Below are positions 16,868 through 26,068 of a stretch of 32,000 bases of DNA, one piece after another. This DNA comes from an uncultured Pelagibacteraceae bacterium (GTDB lineage Bacteria > Pseudomonadota > Alphaproteobacteria > Pelagibacterales > Pelagibacteraceae), in the NCBI GenBank assembly GCA_902560015.1, contig CACEKA010000003.1, forward strand, positions 1-32,000, written 5' to 3'. The notes beneath the pieces were generated by a model. That model was not told the DNA's origin. It made no database searches and saw only the letters and a program-made list of their open reading frames with translations. The position numbers were made by a program, and so were the translations under genes. Position 1 is the first letter of the stretch. The number at the start of each line of letters is the position of its first letter.

Positions 16868-17002
16868 TAATTCTACCAACTATTTTTTTACCTATTTATC
16901 AAAAAATCATTTTTTTAGATTGAAGGCCATTTTAATTTTTTTATTACATGAAAATATCTATAATTTTGAATTAAAAACTCTATTTTTATCAAAAAAAAGG
17001 AT

Positions 17003-18289
17003 TTAAGCATAATTTTTATTTTTATTGATTAAGTATAATGAAATACCAAATACTGTCCAAAAAAGCATTGCATTCCAATTACTAAAAAAACTTCCTCTTG
17101 GAAGAAAAGGGATGAAATAAGTCATAAGAAAAATAGTATTACCAAATAAAAAGATATCTTTGTATTTTAGAGAATTTTTGAGAGAAACATAAAAAAAATT
17201 TCCAAAAACAATAAAAAAAATAATAAAACCAGAAAAACCTAATTCAGAAATAATCTCAAAAAATAAATTATGTGGATGCGTTGAGCAATTTCTATTTCTA
17301 AATGAAGGATGTACTTCATCGAGGTAAATTTCATTATTACAATAGTTTCTAAAATTTTTTATTCCCACCCCTGTCAGTGGAAAATCTTTTGCGATTTGCC
17401 ATGCTGTTGAATAATGAGAAAAATAATGGTTTTCTTTAAATAAAAAATTATTCCCCGTCTTATTGGTGAGTAAAAAATTTTTTTTTATTAATTTTGTGTT
17501 TTCCACAAACATTCTATTTATTTTTTCGTTTGATTTTAGGTCTGAAATATTAATAAATATTATTGGAATTAATATTATAATTGTCGACAAAAAATAATAT
17601 CGGTATTTTGAAAAAATCATAAAACAAAAAATAAAAAATAGTATACATAAAAAATTTGCTCTCTCTGCTGTAGCATAAACTGAGAATAATACTGTTAGTA
17701 TAAATACTATAACTAGAATTAATGTGTTCTTATTATTTTTTTTGTTATAAAAAAAATATGAACCTAATGAAATCACAAAAAAATTATTTATCAAGTATGA
17801 TATCTTCAATTCATCATCTAAAAAACCACCTAATCTAACTAAGTTTCCTTGTTGAATACTTTCATACCCAAAAATATTTTTTCCTAATATATTCTGAATT
17901 TGTAAATCAATACAAATTAAGAAAGTAATAATTCCCCAATATAAAAATATCTTTTTTGAATCTATATAATTCTTGTTTAAAAAATAACTTAATGAAATTA
18001 CATAAAGAATAAATCTTATAAAAAAAATTGATCTTGCAAAATCAGGATATTTATTAATATTTAAAAAATAATTTATTATTAAAAATGAATAGAGAATAAA
18101 AATAGAGATAATTATTTTATTTTTTAGAATATAAACTAACTCATTCTTTTTTACATTAACAAAAAAAAATACAACTAAAATTAATATTAGTATTTCTGAA
18201 ATTAAATTACTAAATAAAAGACTTATAGGTAATATAATAAGTATAATCTCTACTAAAGATAATGATTTTTTTGAGTTCAAAATATTCAT
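17003..18289 (-). CDS. O-antigen ligase/polymerase-like membrane protein (Wzy/WaaL family)
   Basis: A 428-aa protein with about ten to twelve hydrophobic segments. Its Wzy_C-type periplasmic region (roughly 255-345) contains GVGIKNFRNYC and the hallmark THPHNLFFEIISELGFSG (337-354), in which the HPHN and following Glu are characteristic of O-antigen ligases and polymerases. A conserved Arg is present in ATAERANF (206-213) after a membrane segment. Such proteins either polymerise lipid-linked oligosaccharide or ligate it to lipid A-core; sequence alone does not tell which. It is 135 nt upstream of the WecA-like gene on the same strand, consistent with one pathway. Confidence 0.85.
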   Translation of the reverse strand: MNILNSKKSLSLVEIILIILPISLLFSNLISEILILILVVFFFVNVKKNELVYILKNKIIISIFILYSFLIINYFLNINKYPDFARSIFFIRFILYVISLSYFLNKNYIDSKKIFLYWGIITFLICIDLQIQNILGKNIFGYESIQQGNLVRLGGFLDDELKISYLINNFFVISLGSYFFYNKKNNKNTLILVIVFILTVLFSVYATAERANFLCILFFIFCFMIFSKYRYYFLSTIIILIPIIFINISDLKSNEKINRMFVENTKLIKKNFLLTNKTGNNFLFKENHYFSHYSTAWQIAKDFPLTGVGIKNFRNYCNNEIYLDEVHPSFRNRNCSTHPHNLFFEIISELGFSGFIIFFIVFGNFFYVSLKNSLKYKDIFLFGNTIFLMTYFIPFLPRGSFFSNWNAMLFWTVFGISLYLINKNKNYA

Positions 18290-18406
18290 ATTTATTTTAT
18301 AAATTTTTTATATTTAGCAAATTTAATAATTTATAATAGTCGTTAATATTTTAATTAAAACTATCTTAAAAATTAATGAGTTGATATTTAAGTTAACCTT
18401 TTTTAA

Positions 18407-18580
18407 TTATAATATAATTATGTTCCTTCTTGTATTAAGGTTCAATTTTTCAATAAATTGCATGAATAAATGCATTAAAATATATTTTATATCCTTACCT
18501 GTTCCATAATTATCTATTTTACTATAATTGAAATGTTCGAGTTTTTTGCTAAGTACTTCACCCAAATAAAATTTAAAAAA
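18407..18580 (-). pseudogene. Possible gene remnant in a 312-nt gap
   Basis: The stretch 18290-18601 has no intact gene. Within it, minus-strand codons from 18580 to the TAA at 18407 stay open for 57 codons with protein-like composition (for example GEVLSKKLEHFNYSKIDNYG then TGKDIKYILMHLF), but there is no start codon near the beginning, and the frame is closed by a TGA just upstream. It could be the tail of a lost gene of the glycan region. I do not recognise the family. It may also be chance in AT-rich sequence. Confidence 0.3.
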
Positions 18581-18601
18581 TCAATTATTTTAAATTTTTT
18601 C

Positions 18602-19357
18602 TTAATCATATTTAGTATATTTTTTTATAAAAGCATTAAGATATAATCTTACTACACAATATAATGAATAATAAAAACTAAACTGTAATGATCTATAATA
18701 AATATTATATGCATTAATAAGTTTATTAAAATGAAGTGAAGATAGTGTGTGTGATCTTACTCTATAAAAGGTGCAAAAGCGATTTAGTGTTTTAATTTTT
18801 AAATTAGACTTTAAAAAACTTAACCATAATTCATAATCTTCTTTTGTTCTTAATTTTTTAAATTTGTTCTTTTTAAAACATTTCTTTTTAATTAAAACAG
18901 ATGAAAGACAAACAGGGCAAGATTTAACTAAATCTTGAAATGTAATTGTGGATGGAGACTTTACTTTATATAGTTCTTTATCTTTTTCATTAATTGCTTT
19001 GAAATTTGTAAATAATATATCGACTTTTTTATCTTTTAATTCTTTAACTTGTAGTTTTAATTTATTTTTTGACCATAAATCGTCACTATCAAGAAAAGCT
19101 ATCAATTTCCCTTTTGAGCAACTTATCCCAAAGTTTCTACCAATACCTGCATAATTCCCTAATTTTTTATTTTTTATAATTTTAATCTTTTTAGATTTTT
19201 TTGAAATTTTTTCTAAAATTTTTTTAGAAACTAAAGAATTTTCGTTATCAATTATTATTATTTCTATATTCTTATATGTTTGTTGAAGTGCTGATGATAC
19301 AGATAAATAAATATTTTTCTCATCATTATAATATGGAATTAAAATTGAAACTAACAT
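18602..19357 (-). CDS. Glycosyltransferase family 2
   Basis: A 251-aa GT-A enzyme. It opens VSILIPYYNDEKNIYLSVSS, typical of GT2, followed by IEIIIIDNEN, GIGRNFGI, the DxD-containing AFLDSDDLW (87-95), and the acceptor-side EDYELWL with its probable catalytic Glu-Asp near residue 171. The final 40 residues are aromatic- and basic-rich and may contact the membrane. Resembles enzymes adding single sugars to lipid-linked oligosaccharides; sugar specificity is unknown. ATG at 19357. It is flanked on both sides by gaps above 300 nt that hold gene debris. Confidence 0.88.
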   Translation of the reverse strand: MLVSILIPYYNDEKNIYLSVSSALQQTYKNIEIIIIDNENSLVSKKILEKISKKSKKIKIIKNKKLGNYAGIGRNFGISCSKGKLIAFLDSDDLWSKNKLKLQVKELKDKKVDILFTNFKAINEKDKELYKVKSPSTITFQDLVKSCPVCLSSVLIKKKCFKKNKFKKLRTKEDYELWLSFLKSNLKIKTLNRFCTFYRVRSHTLSSLHFNKLINAYNIYYRSLQFSFYYSLYCVVRLYLNAFIKKYTKYD

Positions 19358-19420
19358 TTAAATTTAAATTAATATATTATTATATCAATAACCTACAATA
19401 ATAAAAAATGTATTATTAAT

Positions 19421-19695
19421 AATGTGAAATATATTAAGAGAAGTATTAGCTTTTATAATTCTTATTATTTCTACTAATCATAATAGAAATCCAAAAGAAA
19501 TTTTAAAAATGGTAAATATGATACTTTAATTGAAGTAAACTGCCATAGATTACTTACAAGAAAAAATTATTAATATAATAAATAATTTTAATGATGAAAA
19601 AAAAAGAAGAAAAAGAATATAAAAGATTACTTAGATTTAAACCTGACAATTAAATTAAAAAGATAGTAAAATATATATACAATTTTAGTAATTAA
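19421..19695 (+). pseudogene. Frameshifted relic of a GT4 glycosyltransferase C-terminus
   Basis: No intact gene lies between 19358 and 19691, but + strand translation across three frames reconstructs one continuous C-terminus: ILREVLAF...IISTNHNRNPKEILK, then shifting frame to NGKYDTLIEVNCHRLLTRKN, then INIINNFNDEKKRRKRI, then YKRLLRFKPDN, an in-frame stop, and IKKIVKYIYNFSN ending at 19695. This follows the order of the Glycos_transf_1 (GT4) donor-site end: (E)ALAF-P-IISTNC-GPKEIL-NGKYG-L-V, then helices. The N-terminal two thirds are gone. At least three frameshifts plus a stop make it non-functional. Its end overlaps the last codons of the convergent methyltransferase gene. Recognition is by motif reading, not alignment. 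Confidence 0.6.
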
Positions 19696-20360
19696 TTTTT
19701 TTTAATCGCTACAAAAAAATAACCTAACGGATAACTTTTTACATAATTTTGATTAATAAAAAAAAATATTTTATCTAAAATTAAACAAATGGTAATTAGC
19801 AAAGTATTTAACAATGGTATTTTTTTAGTATAGTCAAAGATAGTTGAGTAAAAATTAGAAAATATTCCTCTTCCCAATGGTTTAATAACTATTTTTTCAA
19901 ATCCAGATTCTTTAAATTCTTCATATAGCAGTTGATCTGTAAATCTAAAATAATCATTTGGACTATAATGTATTTTAAATAAAAAAGGTACAGAACCTAT
20001 TATTCTTCCATTTAAATTTAAGACATTATTAGAAAAATTAATTACATTTTTATAATTTTTTATATGTTCTAAAATATTCATTAAGCAAATATTATCAAAT
20101 TTTTGATTTAAAGTTTTATCAAGCTCCAAATCTACTTTTATTGTTTTTTCATTTTTAGGGAATTTATCAGCAAACTGAATTGCGTATTTGCCGTTAAAAT
20201 AGTTGCTAATATTATGAGAGAAATCATTTCCTCCGAGATCAAGAATTGTACCTGATAATTCAGTTTTAGATACTTCAAATATTTGCAATATTCTTAAAAA
20301 ACTGTACTTACGTGATGTATATTTGATGACAAATATTAAAAATTTAAAAAATGAAACCAT
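19692..20360 (-). CDS. Class I SAM-dependent methyltransferase
   Basis: A 222-aa protein with a hydrophobic N-terminus followed by the SAM motif GTILDLGGND (37-46), a later NICLMNILEHIKNYKN (the Methyltransf_11-type post-motif), and SVPFLFKIHYSPNDYFRFT, a segment seen in methyltransferases of polysaccharide loci. A second hydrophobic stretch near the C-terminus (LLNTLLITICLILDKIFFFI) hints at membrane association. ATG at 20360 is preferred; an in-frame TTG at 20384 would add eight residues. Its start overlaps the start of the next, divergent methyltransferase gene by 10 nt. Substrate unknown. Confidence 0.78.
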   Translation of the reverse strand: MVSFFKFLIFVIKYTSRKYSFLRILQIFEVSKTELSGTILDLGGNDFSHNISNYFNGKYAIQFADKFPKNEKTIKVDLELDKTLNQKFDNICLMNILEHIKNYKNVINFSNNVLNLNGRIIGSVPFLFKIHYSPNDYFRFTDQLLYEEFKESGFEKIVIKPLGRGIFSNFYSTIFDYTKKIPLLNTLLITICLILDKIFFFINQNYVKSYPLGYFFVAIKKN

Positions 20361-20962
20361 TAGATAGAAATCAATTCGTAGCAAGAAAATTAGGTAAACT
20401 CAACAATCAAATTATTCTAGATATAGGTTGCAGAGATCAAATATTTAAAAAATCACTCTTAGGTGATTTCAAATATATTGGGATAGATTACGATCCGAAA
20501 AATGAAAATTCTGAATTTATTAATCATAATTTAGAGCATGGGTTACCCAAAAATCTAGGAAGAATAGATATTATAAATGCCATGGATGTTTTGGAACATG
20601 TGGAAAATATACATGATATTTTTAATGAATGTTTTGAAAAATCAGAGCAAAAAATTGCCATAGCACTTCCAAACATGGCTTATTATAAATTTAGACTTAC
20701 TTTTTTATTCTCAGGAGAAATAAGTGGTAAATATATTTTTCATTCAAAGAAAATTGTTGATAGACATAGGTGGTTTACTACATATTATAATAATATCAAC
20801 TTTGTACAGGCAAATACTCCAAAAAATTGGAAAATAAAGCATTATAATTTCATAGCACAAAGAAAAAGAAACTTTGTTTTTTATCATTTAGAAAAAATTC
20901 TTTCAAAATTATTTCCAAAATTTTTTGTATATGAAAATATTTTTTTAATTACGAAAATTTAA
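20351..20962 (+). CDS. Class I SAM-dependent methyltransferase (MetW-like)
   Basis: A 203-aa protein with SAM motif IILDIGCRDQ (21-30), acidic loop GIDYDP (43-48), and INAMDVLEHVENIHDIF (75-91), the pattern of MetW/UbiE-like small methyltransferases. The C-terminal half carries GKYIFHSKKIVDRHRWFT and HYNFIAQRKRN. In a glycan region the likely targets are sugar hydroxyls or lipid-linked intermediates, but this is inference. The start ATG lies inside the divergent gene's first codons, so its promoter must be inside that gene. The 239-nt stretch after its stop contains no gene I can support. Confidence 0.78.
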   Translation: MKPLDRNQFVARKLGKLNNQIILDIGCRDQIFKKSLLGDFKYIGIDYDPKNENSEFINHNLEHGLPKNLGRIDIINAMDVLEHVENIHDIFNECFEKSEQKIAIALPNMAYYKFRLTFLFSGEISGKYIFHSKKIVDRHRWFTTYYNNINFVQANTPKNWKIKHYNFIAQRKRNFVFYHLEKILSKLFPKFFVYENIFLITKI

Positions 20963-21164
20963 TTTAAAATATTTTAAATTTTTTTAAAAAGTTATTATGA
21001 AGTAATTTTTTATTAATTTTTTGGATTTAATTGAATTAAAATTATATTTAAATTTTTTTAGTACTATTTAGATAGTCACTAAATATCAATTTATTTAAAC
21101 AACCTATCTTTAATAATTTTTCGAAAGGTTTCTCAGGTAAAGAAGATAAAATAAAATAAACTTG

Positions 21165-21170
21165 TATAAT
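21165..21170 (+). promoter_or_regulatory. Candidate -10 element upstream of the GT2 gene
   Basis: A perfect TATAAT at 21165-21170 lies 31 nt before the ATG at 21202, in the only sizeable gap on this side. No convincing -35 hexamer is found at 16-18 bp, so this rests on the -10 match and the position alone. Confidence 0.3.
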
Positions 21171-21201
21171 AATAGATATATCTTATATAACTCATTTTAA
21201 T

Positions 21202-22185
21202 ATGAAAAAATCATTAGCAATTGTTGTTCTAACTTGGAATGATTTTGAAAATACAAAAAATTGCATAAAAAGTATTTATCCTCAATTAAATAATAAAACG
21301 AAACTAATATTAGTTGACAACAATAGTAAAAAAAATATTTACGCTAGAACAATTGATTGGATTAAAAAGAATTATACAAAAAATTATATCAAAGTTAAAA
21401 TTAATTCAAAATTGAATTTTAAAAAAAAAATTTTCTTAGTAAGAAATAAAAAAAATTTTGGATGTGGGCTTGGACATAATACAGGTTACAAACTTGCGAT
21501 AGCTAACAATTTTGAATTTATTGCAAGAATAGATAATGATATGGTAGTTAAAAAAAGATTTTTTTCTGATCTATTAAAAAATTTCCAAAAACCAGAAGTT
21601 TTAGGTGTAAGTCCAAAAATAATGTTTACTTATTCACCAAAAAAAATTTGGTGGATGGGTGCAACTATCGGAAACAGTTTAAAATTTCAAAAACATATGA
21701 GAAATTATCCATATGGTTTATCTGATAACAAAAAGTTAAAAGGTATCATTAATACAGATGCAATTGCAGGATGTGCATCAATAATGAGAGCATCGAGGTT
21801 AAAAAAAGTAGGCTTGTCAGACAAAGATTTTTTTTATGGTCCTGAAGATATTGAATTTTCAAGAAGAATTTATGATAAACCTGGAAGTTTAATTGTAGAT
21901 AGAAATGTAAAAATTTATCATGCAGTCACACAAAGTTTTGTTAATTTTTCACGAAGAAGAATTTATTTTGAATATAAATATAGATTAGTTCTAATTAAAA
22001 AAATTGGAACGTTTGGAGATAAATTTTTTGGATACTCAATTTCATTTATCAAATTTTTTTTATATTGTTTTTTTTTCATGAATAAAAAACATAAAGTTAA
22101 AATAATACCTGTTTTCTTTGCAATAAAACATTTTTTAGAGAGAAAATTTGGTGATTATGACAGAAAAGTAGGACCTATATTTTGA
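21202..22185 (+). CDS. Glycosyltransferase family 2 (rhamnosyltransferase-like)
   Basis: A 327-aa GT-A enzyme. Visible elements are IVVLTWNDFENTKNCIKSI (7-25), LILVDNNS, NFGCGLGHNTGYKLAI (85-100), the DxD-type ARIDNDM (108-114), AGCASIMRAS, and GPEDIEFSRRI (213-223) with its catalytic Glu-Asp. The GCGLGHNTGY and PEDIEFSRR combination is seen in the WbbL/rhamnosyltransferase group. A hydrophobic stretch near residues 272-292 may bind the membrane. ATG at 21202. It converges on the ABC exporter gene with only 4 nt between stops and no terminator. Confidence 0.88.
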   Translation: MKKSLAIVVLTWNDFENTKNCIKSIYPQLNNKTKLILVDNNSKKNIYARTIDWIKKNYTKNYIKVKINSKLNFKKKIFLVRNKKNFGCGLGHNTGYKLAIANNFEFIARIDNDMVVKKRFFSDLLKNFQKPEVLGVSPKIMFTYSPKKIWWMGATIGNSLKFQKHMRNYPYGLSDNKKLKGIINTDAIAGCASIMRASRLKKVGLSDKDFFYGPEDIEFSRRIYDKPGSLIVDRNVKIYHAVTQSFVNFSRRRIYFEYKYRLVLIKKIGTFGDKFFGYSISFIKFFLYCFFFMNKKHKVKIIPVFFAIKHFLERKFGDYDRKVGPIF

Positions 22186-22189
22186 ATAT

Positions 22190-23887
22190 TTATAAATAAA
22201 TTACTTCATCAAAGTATTTTTTAGTCTCTTTTTTATGAGTAGTAACAATTATTATTTTATTTTTTTTAATTTTTAACAAATGTTCAAATATTTTTTTTTC
22301 ATTTTTTTGATCTAAGGATGAAGTGGGTTCATCTAATAAAATTAAAGAAGGATCATCAATAATAGATCTGATAATAGCTATTCTTTGGATTTCACCTCCA
22401 GACATATTTTTAATTGATGAAGTTTTTTGATTTTGAAAAAATTTTTTAATATTAAACTTCTTTAAATTAAATTCTTTCAAATAAAAATCTATTTTTTCTT
22501 TAAATAATCTATTTTCATTTTCATTTTTTGGGTAATCCAATAATATATTTGTATATAAATTTTCATCTATTATTGAACTGTTTTGTGAAGAAAAACCTAT
22601 CTTAAATTTTTTTGTTACTTGGTTTACTTTAATTTTTTTTTTATTAATAAATAGTTCCCCTTTAAATGGAGAAATAAATCCAGCAATAATATTTAATAAT
22701 GATGTTTTTCCGGTTCCACTATCTCCAAATATTCCATAAATTTTTCCAGCTTTAAATTCCAAATTTATATTTTTTAATTTCTTAGATAAAAATTTTTTGT
22801 CTTTTTGATTGAAATTAATTTTAATGTTTTTTAAAGATATTTGGATTACATTCTTTTTAATTATTTTACTGTTATTTTTTTCATTTTTTAAATCATGCTC
22901 AATATATTCGACTGCTTTTATATTAAAAAAGATCATACTCCAATTTTGAGAAATTTTAGCAAAGGATGGTATCATTCTTAATAAAGCTAAAGCTAAAACT
23001 GAATAATCTAGAATGAATTGATCAATTGATAAATCTTGTTTTTTAAAAATAATAAATAAAAATAAAATTATAAATATCTCAAATACAAATTTAGGAATTA
23101 CGTTAATTACTCCAACTACTACTCTTGAATTATAGTATTTGTTTAAAAAGAAATTAAATCTATTTACAAATAACTTGGATTTATTTTTTATTTTAATTTC
23201 CTTAAAAATACTTAATGTTTCAGTTAAAGTTTTAAATAATTTTATTTCATTAATGGCTCTTATATTCCCTAATTTTTTAACGAAATGTAAAAGAATATAA
23301 AGAATTGATAATAATAATAAAGAAAGAAAAAAAATTTCAGCACTTAATTTTATTTCAACCAAATTTGATACAAAAAAAATTAATATTATTAAATATATAA
23401 TTTCACCAAAAATTGCAATTAACAGACCAAAAATACCAATAAACACATTTTCAATATCTTTAATAACCTTCTTTATATAATCTGAAGATGAATTTTTATT
23501 GAAAATCTCAAATGATTTTTCTAAAAAAGATTTGAGAATATTTGAAGATTTAAAAGTTGTTAAATTAAAAATTAAACTTGAATAGAAATATATGTGATAA
23601 AGTGTAATTACGTTTTTTAAAATTAGTAAACTAATCAACAACAAAATATAAATTTCTGAGACAGATAAATTAAAAAAATAGTCACTCAAAATGAAATGTA
23701 TATTTGTTAAAATTTCAGCTGTAAATCCAATTTCAATAGTTCCATTAACTAACAAAAAAAATGTACTTAAAAAAAGAATTTCAAAAAAAGCTAAAAAAAG
23801 TTGTAAACTAAAATTTATTGAAACCTTAAACCAATCTTTAAGATTTATCTCTCTTAAAAAAAAAGTAAAAAGATTTTTAGAATTCAT
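22190..23887 (-). CDS. ABC transporter, fused permease and ATPase (MsbA/PglK-like exporter)
   Basis: A 565-aa half-transporter that would act as a homodimer in the inner membrane. Residues about 20-320 hold five to six hydrophobic helices of an exporter-type membrane domain. The ATPase domain has Walker A GDSGTGKT (388-395), Q-loop in GFSSQNSS, signature MSGGEIQRIAI (495-505), Walker B LILLDEPTSSLD (515-526) and switch His551 in VTTHKKE. All nucleotide-binding motifs are intact. In this setting it is a candidate flippase for lipid-linked oligosaccharide, as PglK does; lipid export is the alternative. No Wzx or Wzm/Wzt-type transporter is visible in the window. Confidence 0.9.
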   Translation of the reverse strand: MNSKNLFTFFLREINLKDWFKVSINFSLQLFLAFFEILFLSTFFLLVNGTIEIGFTAEILTNIHFILSDYFFNLSVSEIYILLLISLLILKNVITLYHIYFYSSLIFNLTTFKSSNILKSFLEKSFEIFNKNSSSDYIKKVIKDIENVFIGIFGLLIAIFGEIIYLIILIFFVSNLVEIKLSAEIFFLSLLLLSILYILLHFVKKLGNIRAINEIKLFKTLTETLSIFKEIKIKNKSKLFVNRFNFFLNKYYNSRVVVGVINVIPKFVFEIFIILFLFIIFKKQDLSIDQFILDYSVLALALLRMIPSFAKISQNWSMIFFNIKAVEYIEHDLKNEKNNSKIIKKNVIQISLKNIKINFNQKDKKFLSKKLKNINLEFKAGKIYGIFGDSGTGKTSLLNIIAGFISPFKGELFINKKKIKVNQVTKKFKIGFSSQNSSIIDENLYTNILLDYPKNENENRLFKEKIDFYLKEFNLKKFNIKKFFQNQKTSSIKNMSGGEIQRIAIIRSIIDDPSLILLDEPTSSLDQKNEKKIFEHLLKIKKNKIIIVTTHKKETKKYFDEVIYL

Positions 23888-24020
23888 TCAATTTCAGTGG
23901 GTTTAATAATTTATCTATTAAAATCAATATTATTTCTTGGAATTACAAAAAATAATTTTTGCAATTTAATTTAATTGTTAATTCATCATAATTATATATA
24001 TCAATAACTAAATATTATAT

Positions 24021-24971
24021 ATGAAAATTCTAATTACAGGTGGATCAGGATATGTTGGGTCAGTATTAATACCAAAATTATTGAATGATGGTCACAAAAT
24101 TATTAATATCGACACTCAATGGTTTGGTAATTATTTAGAGAAGCATAAAAATTTAAAAAATATAAAATCTGACATTAAAAATATTAATGAAATAAGATTT
24201 AATAATATCGAATGTTGTATTCACTTAGCTTCAATAGCTAATGATCCAATGGCAGAGCTTGATAAAAATTTAAGTTGGGAAACCTCAGCTTTAAATACAC
24301 ATAGATTAATGGAAAAATTAATTAAAAATAAGGTCAAAAGAATAATCTATGCCTCTTCTGGGTCTGTGTATGGAATTAGCAATAAAAAAAAAGTAACTGA
24401 GGATATAAATTTAAATCCTATTTCTTTGTATAACAAAGTAAAGATGGTAACAGAAAGAGTAATTCTTTCCTATTCAAAAGAAATTGATACCTTTATAATT
24501 AGGCCTGCAACGGTATGTGGGTATTCTCCAAGGATGAGATTAGATGTAACAGTTAATGCTTTAACATTTTCTGCATTACATAACAAACTGATAAAAGTTT
24601 TTGGAGGAAAACAGATTAGACCTAATATTCATATTGAGGATATGTGTGACATATATAGATTTTTTCTTAAAGCAAATAAAAATAAGACTGGAATTTATAA
24701 CGCAGGATTCGAAAATAAAAGTATTATAGATATCGCAAAACTTGTAAAAAAAAATATTCCAACAAAAATAAAAATAATTAAAGATTTAAATGATCCACGA
24801 AGTTATAGACTAGACTCATCAAAACTAATTAAAGCTGGATTTAAACCGAATAAAGTAATTAGTGATGCCGTTAAAGATTTAAAAATAAATTATGATAAAA
24901 AAATTCTTGTTAATAAATTAGATTTTTATTCTTTAAAATGGCTTAAAAAAATTTTAAAAAAAATTAATTAA
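24021..24971 (+). CDS. NAD-dependent nucleotide-sugar epimerase/dehydratase (extended SDR)
   Basis: A 316-aa extended SDR. NAD motif ITGGSGYVGS (5-14), IDTQWFGNYLE after beta 2, HLASIANDP (68-76), YASSGSVYG (110-118) and catalytic YNKVK (Tyr137, Lys141) are intact; RPATVCGYSPRMRLD and RPNIHIEDMC are further family features. Related proteins interconvert nucleotide sugars, often as 4-epimerases or in deoxysugar pathways. It starts at ATG 24021, divergent from the ABC gene with a 133-nt gap, and its stop overlaps the convergent aminotransferase stop by 4 nt. Confidence 0.85.
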   Translation: MKILITGGSGYVGSVLIPKLLNDGHKIINIDTQWFGNYLEKHKNLKNIKSDIKNINEIRFNNIECCIHLASIANDPMAELDKNLSWETSALNTHRLMEKLIKNKVKRIIYASSGSVYGISNKKKVTEDINLNPISLYNKVKMVTERVILSYSKEIDTFIIRPATVCGYSPRMRLDVTVNALTFSALHNKLIKVFGGKQIRPNIHIEDMCDIYRFFLKANKNKTGIYNAGFENKSIIDIAKLVKKNIPTKIKIIKDLNDPRSYRLDSSKLIKAGFKPNKVISDAVKDLKINYDKKILVNKLDFYSLKWLKKILKKIN

Positions 24972-26068
24972 TTTTTTTTAAAAAATTGCTGAATATTTTT
25001 AATTATATAAATTAGTTCTTTTTTAGTTAAAAAGTTATGAATTGGTAAACTTAAGATCTCTTTAGAATAAACTTCAGTTTTTTTTAATTTAATTTTTCCA
25101 TACGAATTAATAAACGCAGGTTGCTTATGAATTGGTAATGGATAATGAATTGCGGTTTGGATTCCTTTTTTAAATAAAAATTTTTTTAAACTATCTCTTT
25201 TTTTAGTTCTAATTATATATTGATGAAATGTCGGTTTTGAAATTTTTTTTTCGAAAATTGGTGTTTGAACATAATTTTTTAAATTTTTAGTATAATAATT
25301 TGCAATATCATAAAATTTATCATTTAATTTATCGATTTTTTTCAACAATATATTTGCAAAACCTGCCTGAATATTATCAAGTCTTGAATTTGTGCCCCAT
25401 GTTATTGACGAATTTCTATTTTTTAATCCGTGGTTTCTTAATAATTTTAGTTTTTGATATAATTTTTTGTTATTTGTAACTATCAAACCTCCATCTCCTA
25501 AAACATGAAAATTTTTTCTAGGATGTAGACTAAAAATTCCAATATCTCCTAATGTTCCCAAATATTTTCCTTTATAAGTTCCTCCAAAAGCATGAGCCGC
25601 ATCCTCAATGAATATAAGATTATATTTCTTGGCTATTTTTTTTATTTGATCTATGTTTGATGGAATACCTGATAAGTGAACTGGCATTATTGCTTTTGTC
25701 TTTTTAGTAATTTTTTTTTCAATAAAATTTACATCCATATTTAAAGTTTCATCTACATCTACTAAAATAGGTTTGCAGTCTGCATATGCAATAGCCCCAC
25801 AAGTTGCAATGAACGAGTTTGAGACAGTAATAATTTCATCATCTTTGCTAAAATTTAAAGCCTTACAGGACATGATCATGCCTTCTGTCCAATTACCTAT
25901 TCCAAGCACATATTTGACTTTAAGAAATTTTGATATTTTTTTTTCAAATTTGACTAATTCTTTACCAAGTATAAAATCACCTTGACGTCCTATTAATTTA
26001 AACTTTTTAATAAGGTCTTTTTCAAAAAATTTAAATTCACTTCTAAAGTCTGTAAAATTAATTTTCAT
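24968..26068 (-). CDS. DegT/DnrJ/EryC1/StrS-family PLP aminotransferase (variant motif)
   Basis: A 366-aa sugar aminotransferase-family protein. PLP-site elements are IEDAAHAFGGTYKGKYLGTLGD (Asp156) and FSLHPRKNFHVLGDGG with predicted Schiff-base Lys185; MPVHLSGIPSNID and LRNHGLKNRNSSITWGTNSRLDNIQAGF follow the family. The usual phosphate-binding SGTxAL is replaced by GNWTEGM (58-64), keeping only the Thr. These enzymes convert keto sugars to amino sugars. It is the close paralogue of the next gene upstream, overlapping it by 11 nt. Whether the altered motif changes substrate or weakens PLP binding is open. Confidence 0.87.
   Translation of the reverse strand: MKINFTDFRSEFKFFEKDLIKKFKLIGRQGDFILGKELVKFEKKISKFLKVKYVLGIGNWTEGMIMSCKALNFSKDDEIITVSNSFIATCGAIAYADCKPILVDVDETLNMDVNFIEKKITKKTKAIMPVHLSGIPSNIDQIKKIAKKYNLIFIEDAAHAFGGTYKGKYLGTLGDIGIFSLHPRKNFHVLGDGGLIVTNNKKLYQKLKLLRNHGLKNRNSSITWGTNSRLDNIQAGFANILLKKIDKLNDKFYDIANYYTKNLKNYVQTPIFEKKISKPTFHQYIIRTKKRDSLKKFLFKKGIQTAIHYPLPIHKQPAFINSYGKIKLKKTEVYSKEILSLPIHNFLTKKELIYIIKNIQQFFKKN

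Noticed and set aside
20963-21201. Possible relic gene (short open + strand stretch ending near 21158)
   Set aside because: About 20 codons of protein-like sequence without recognisable motif or start; not distinguishable from chance.
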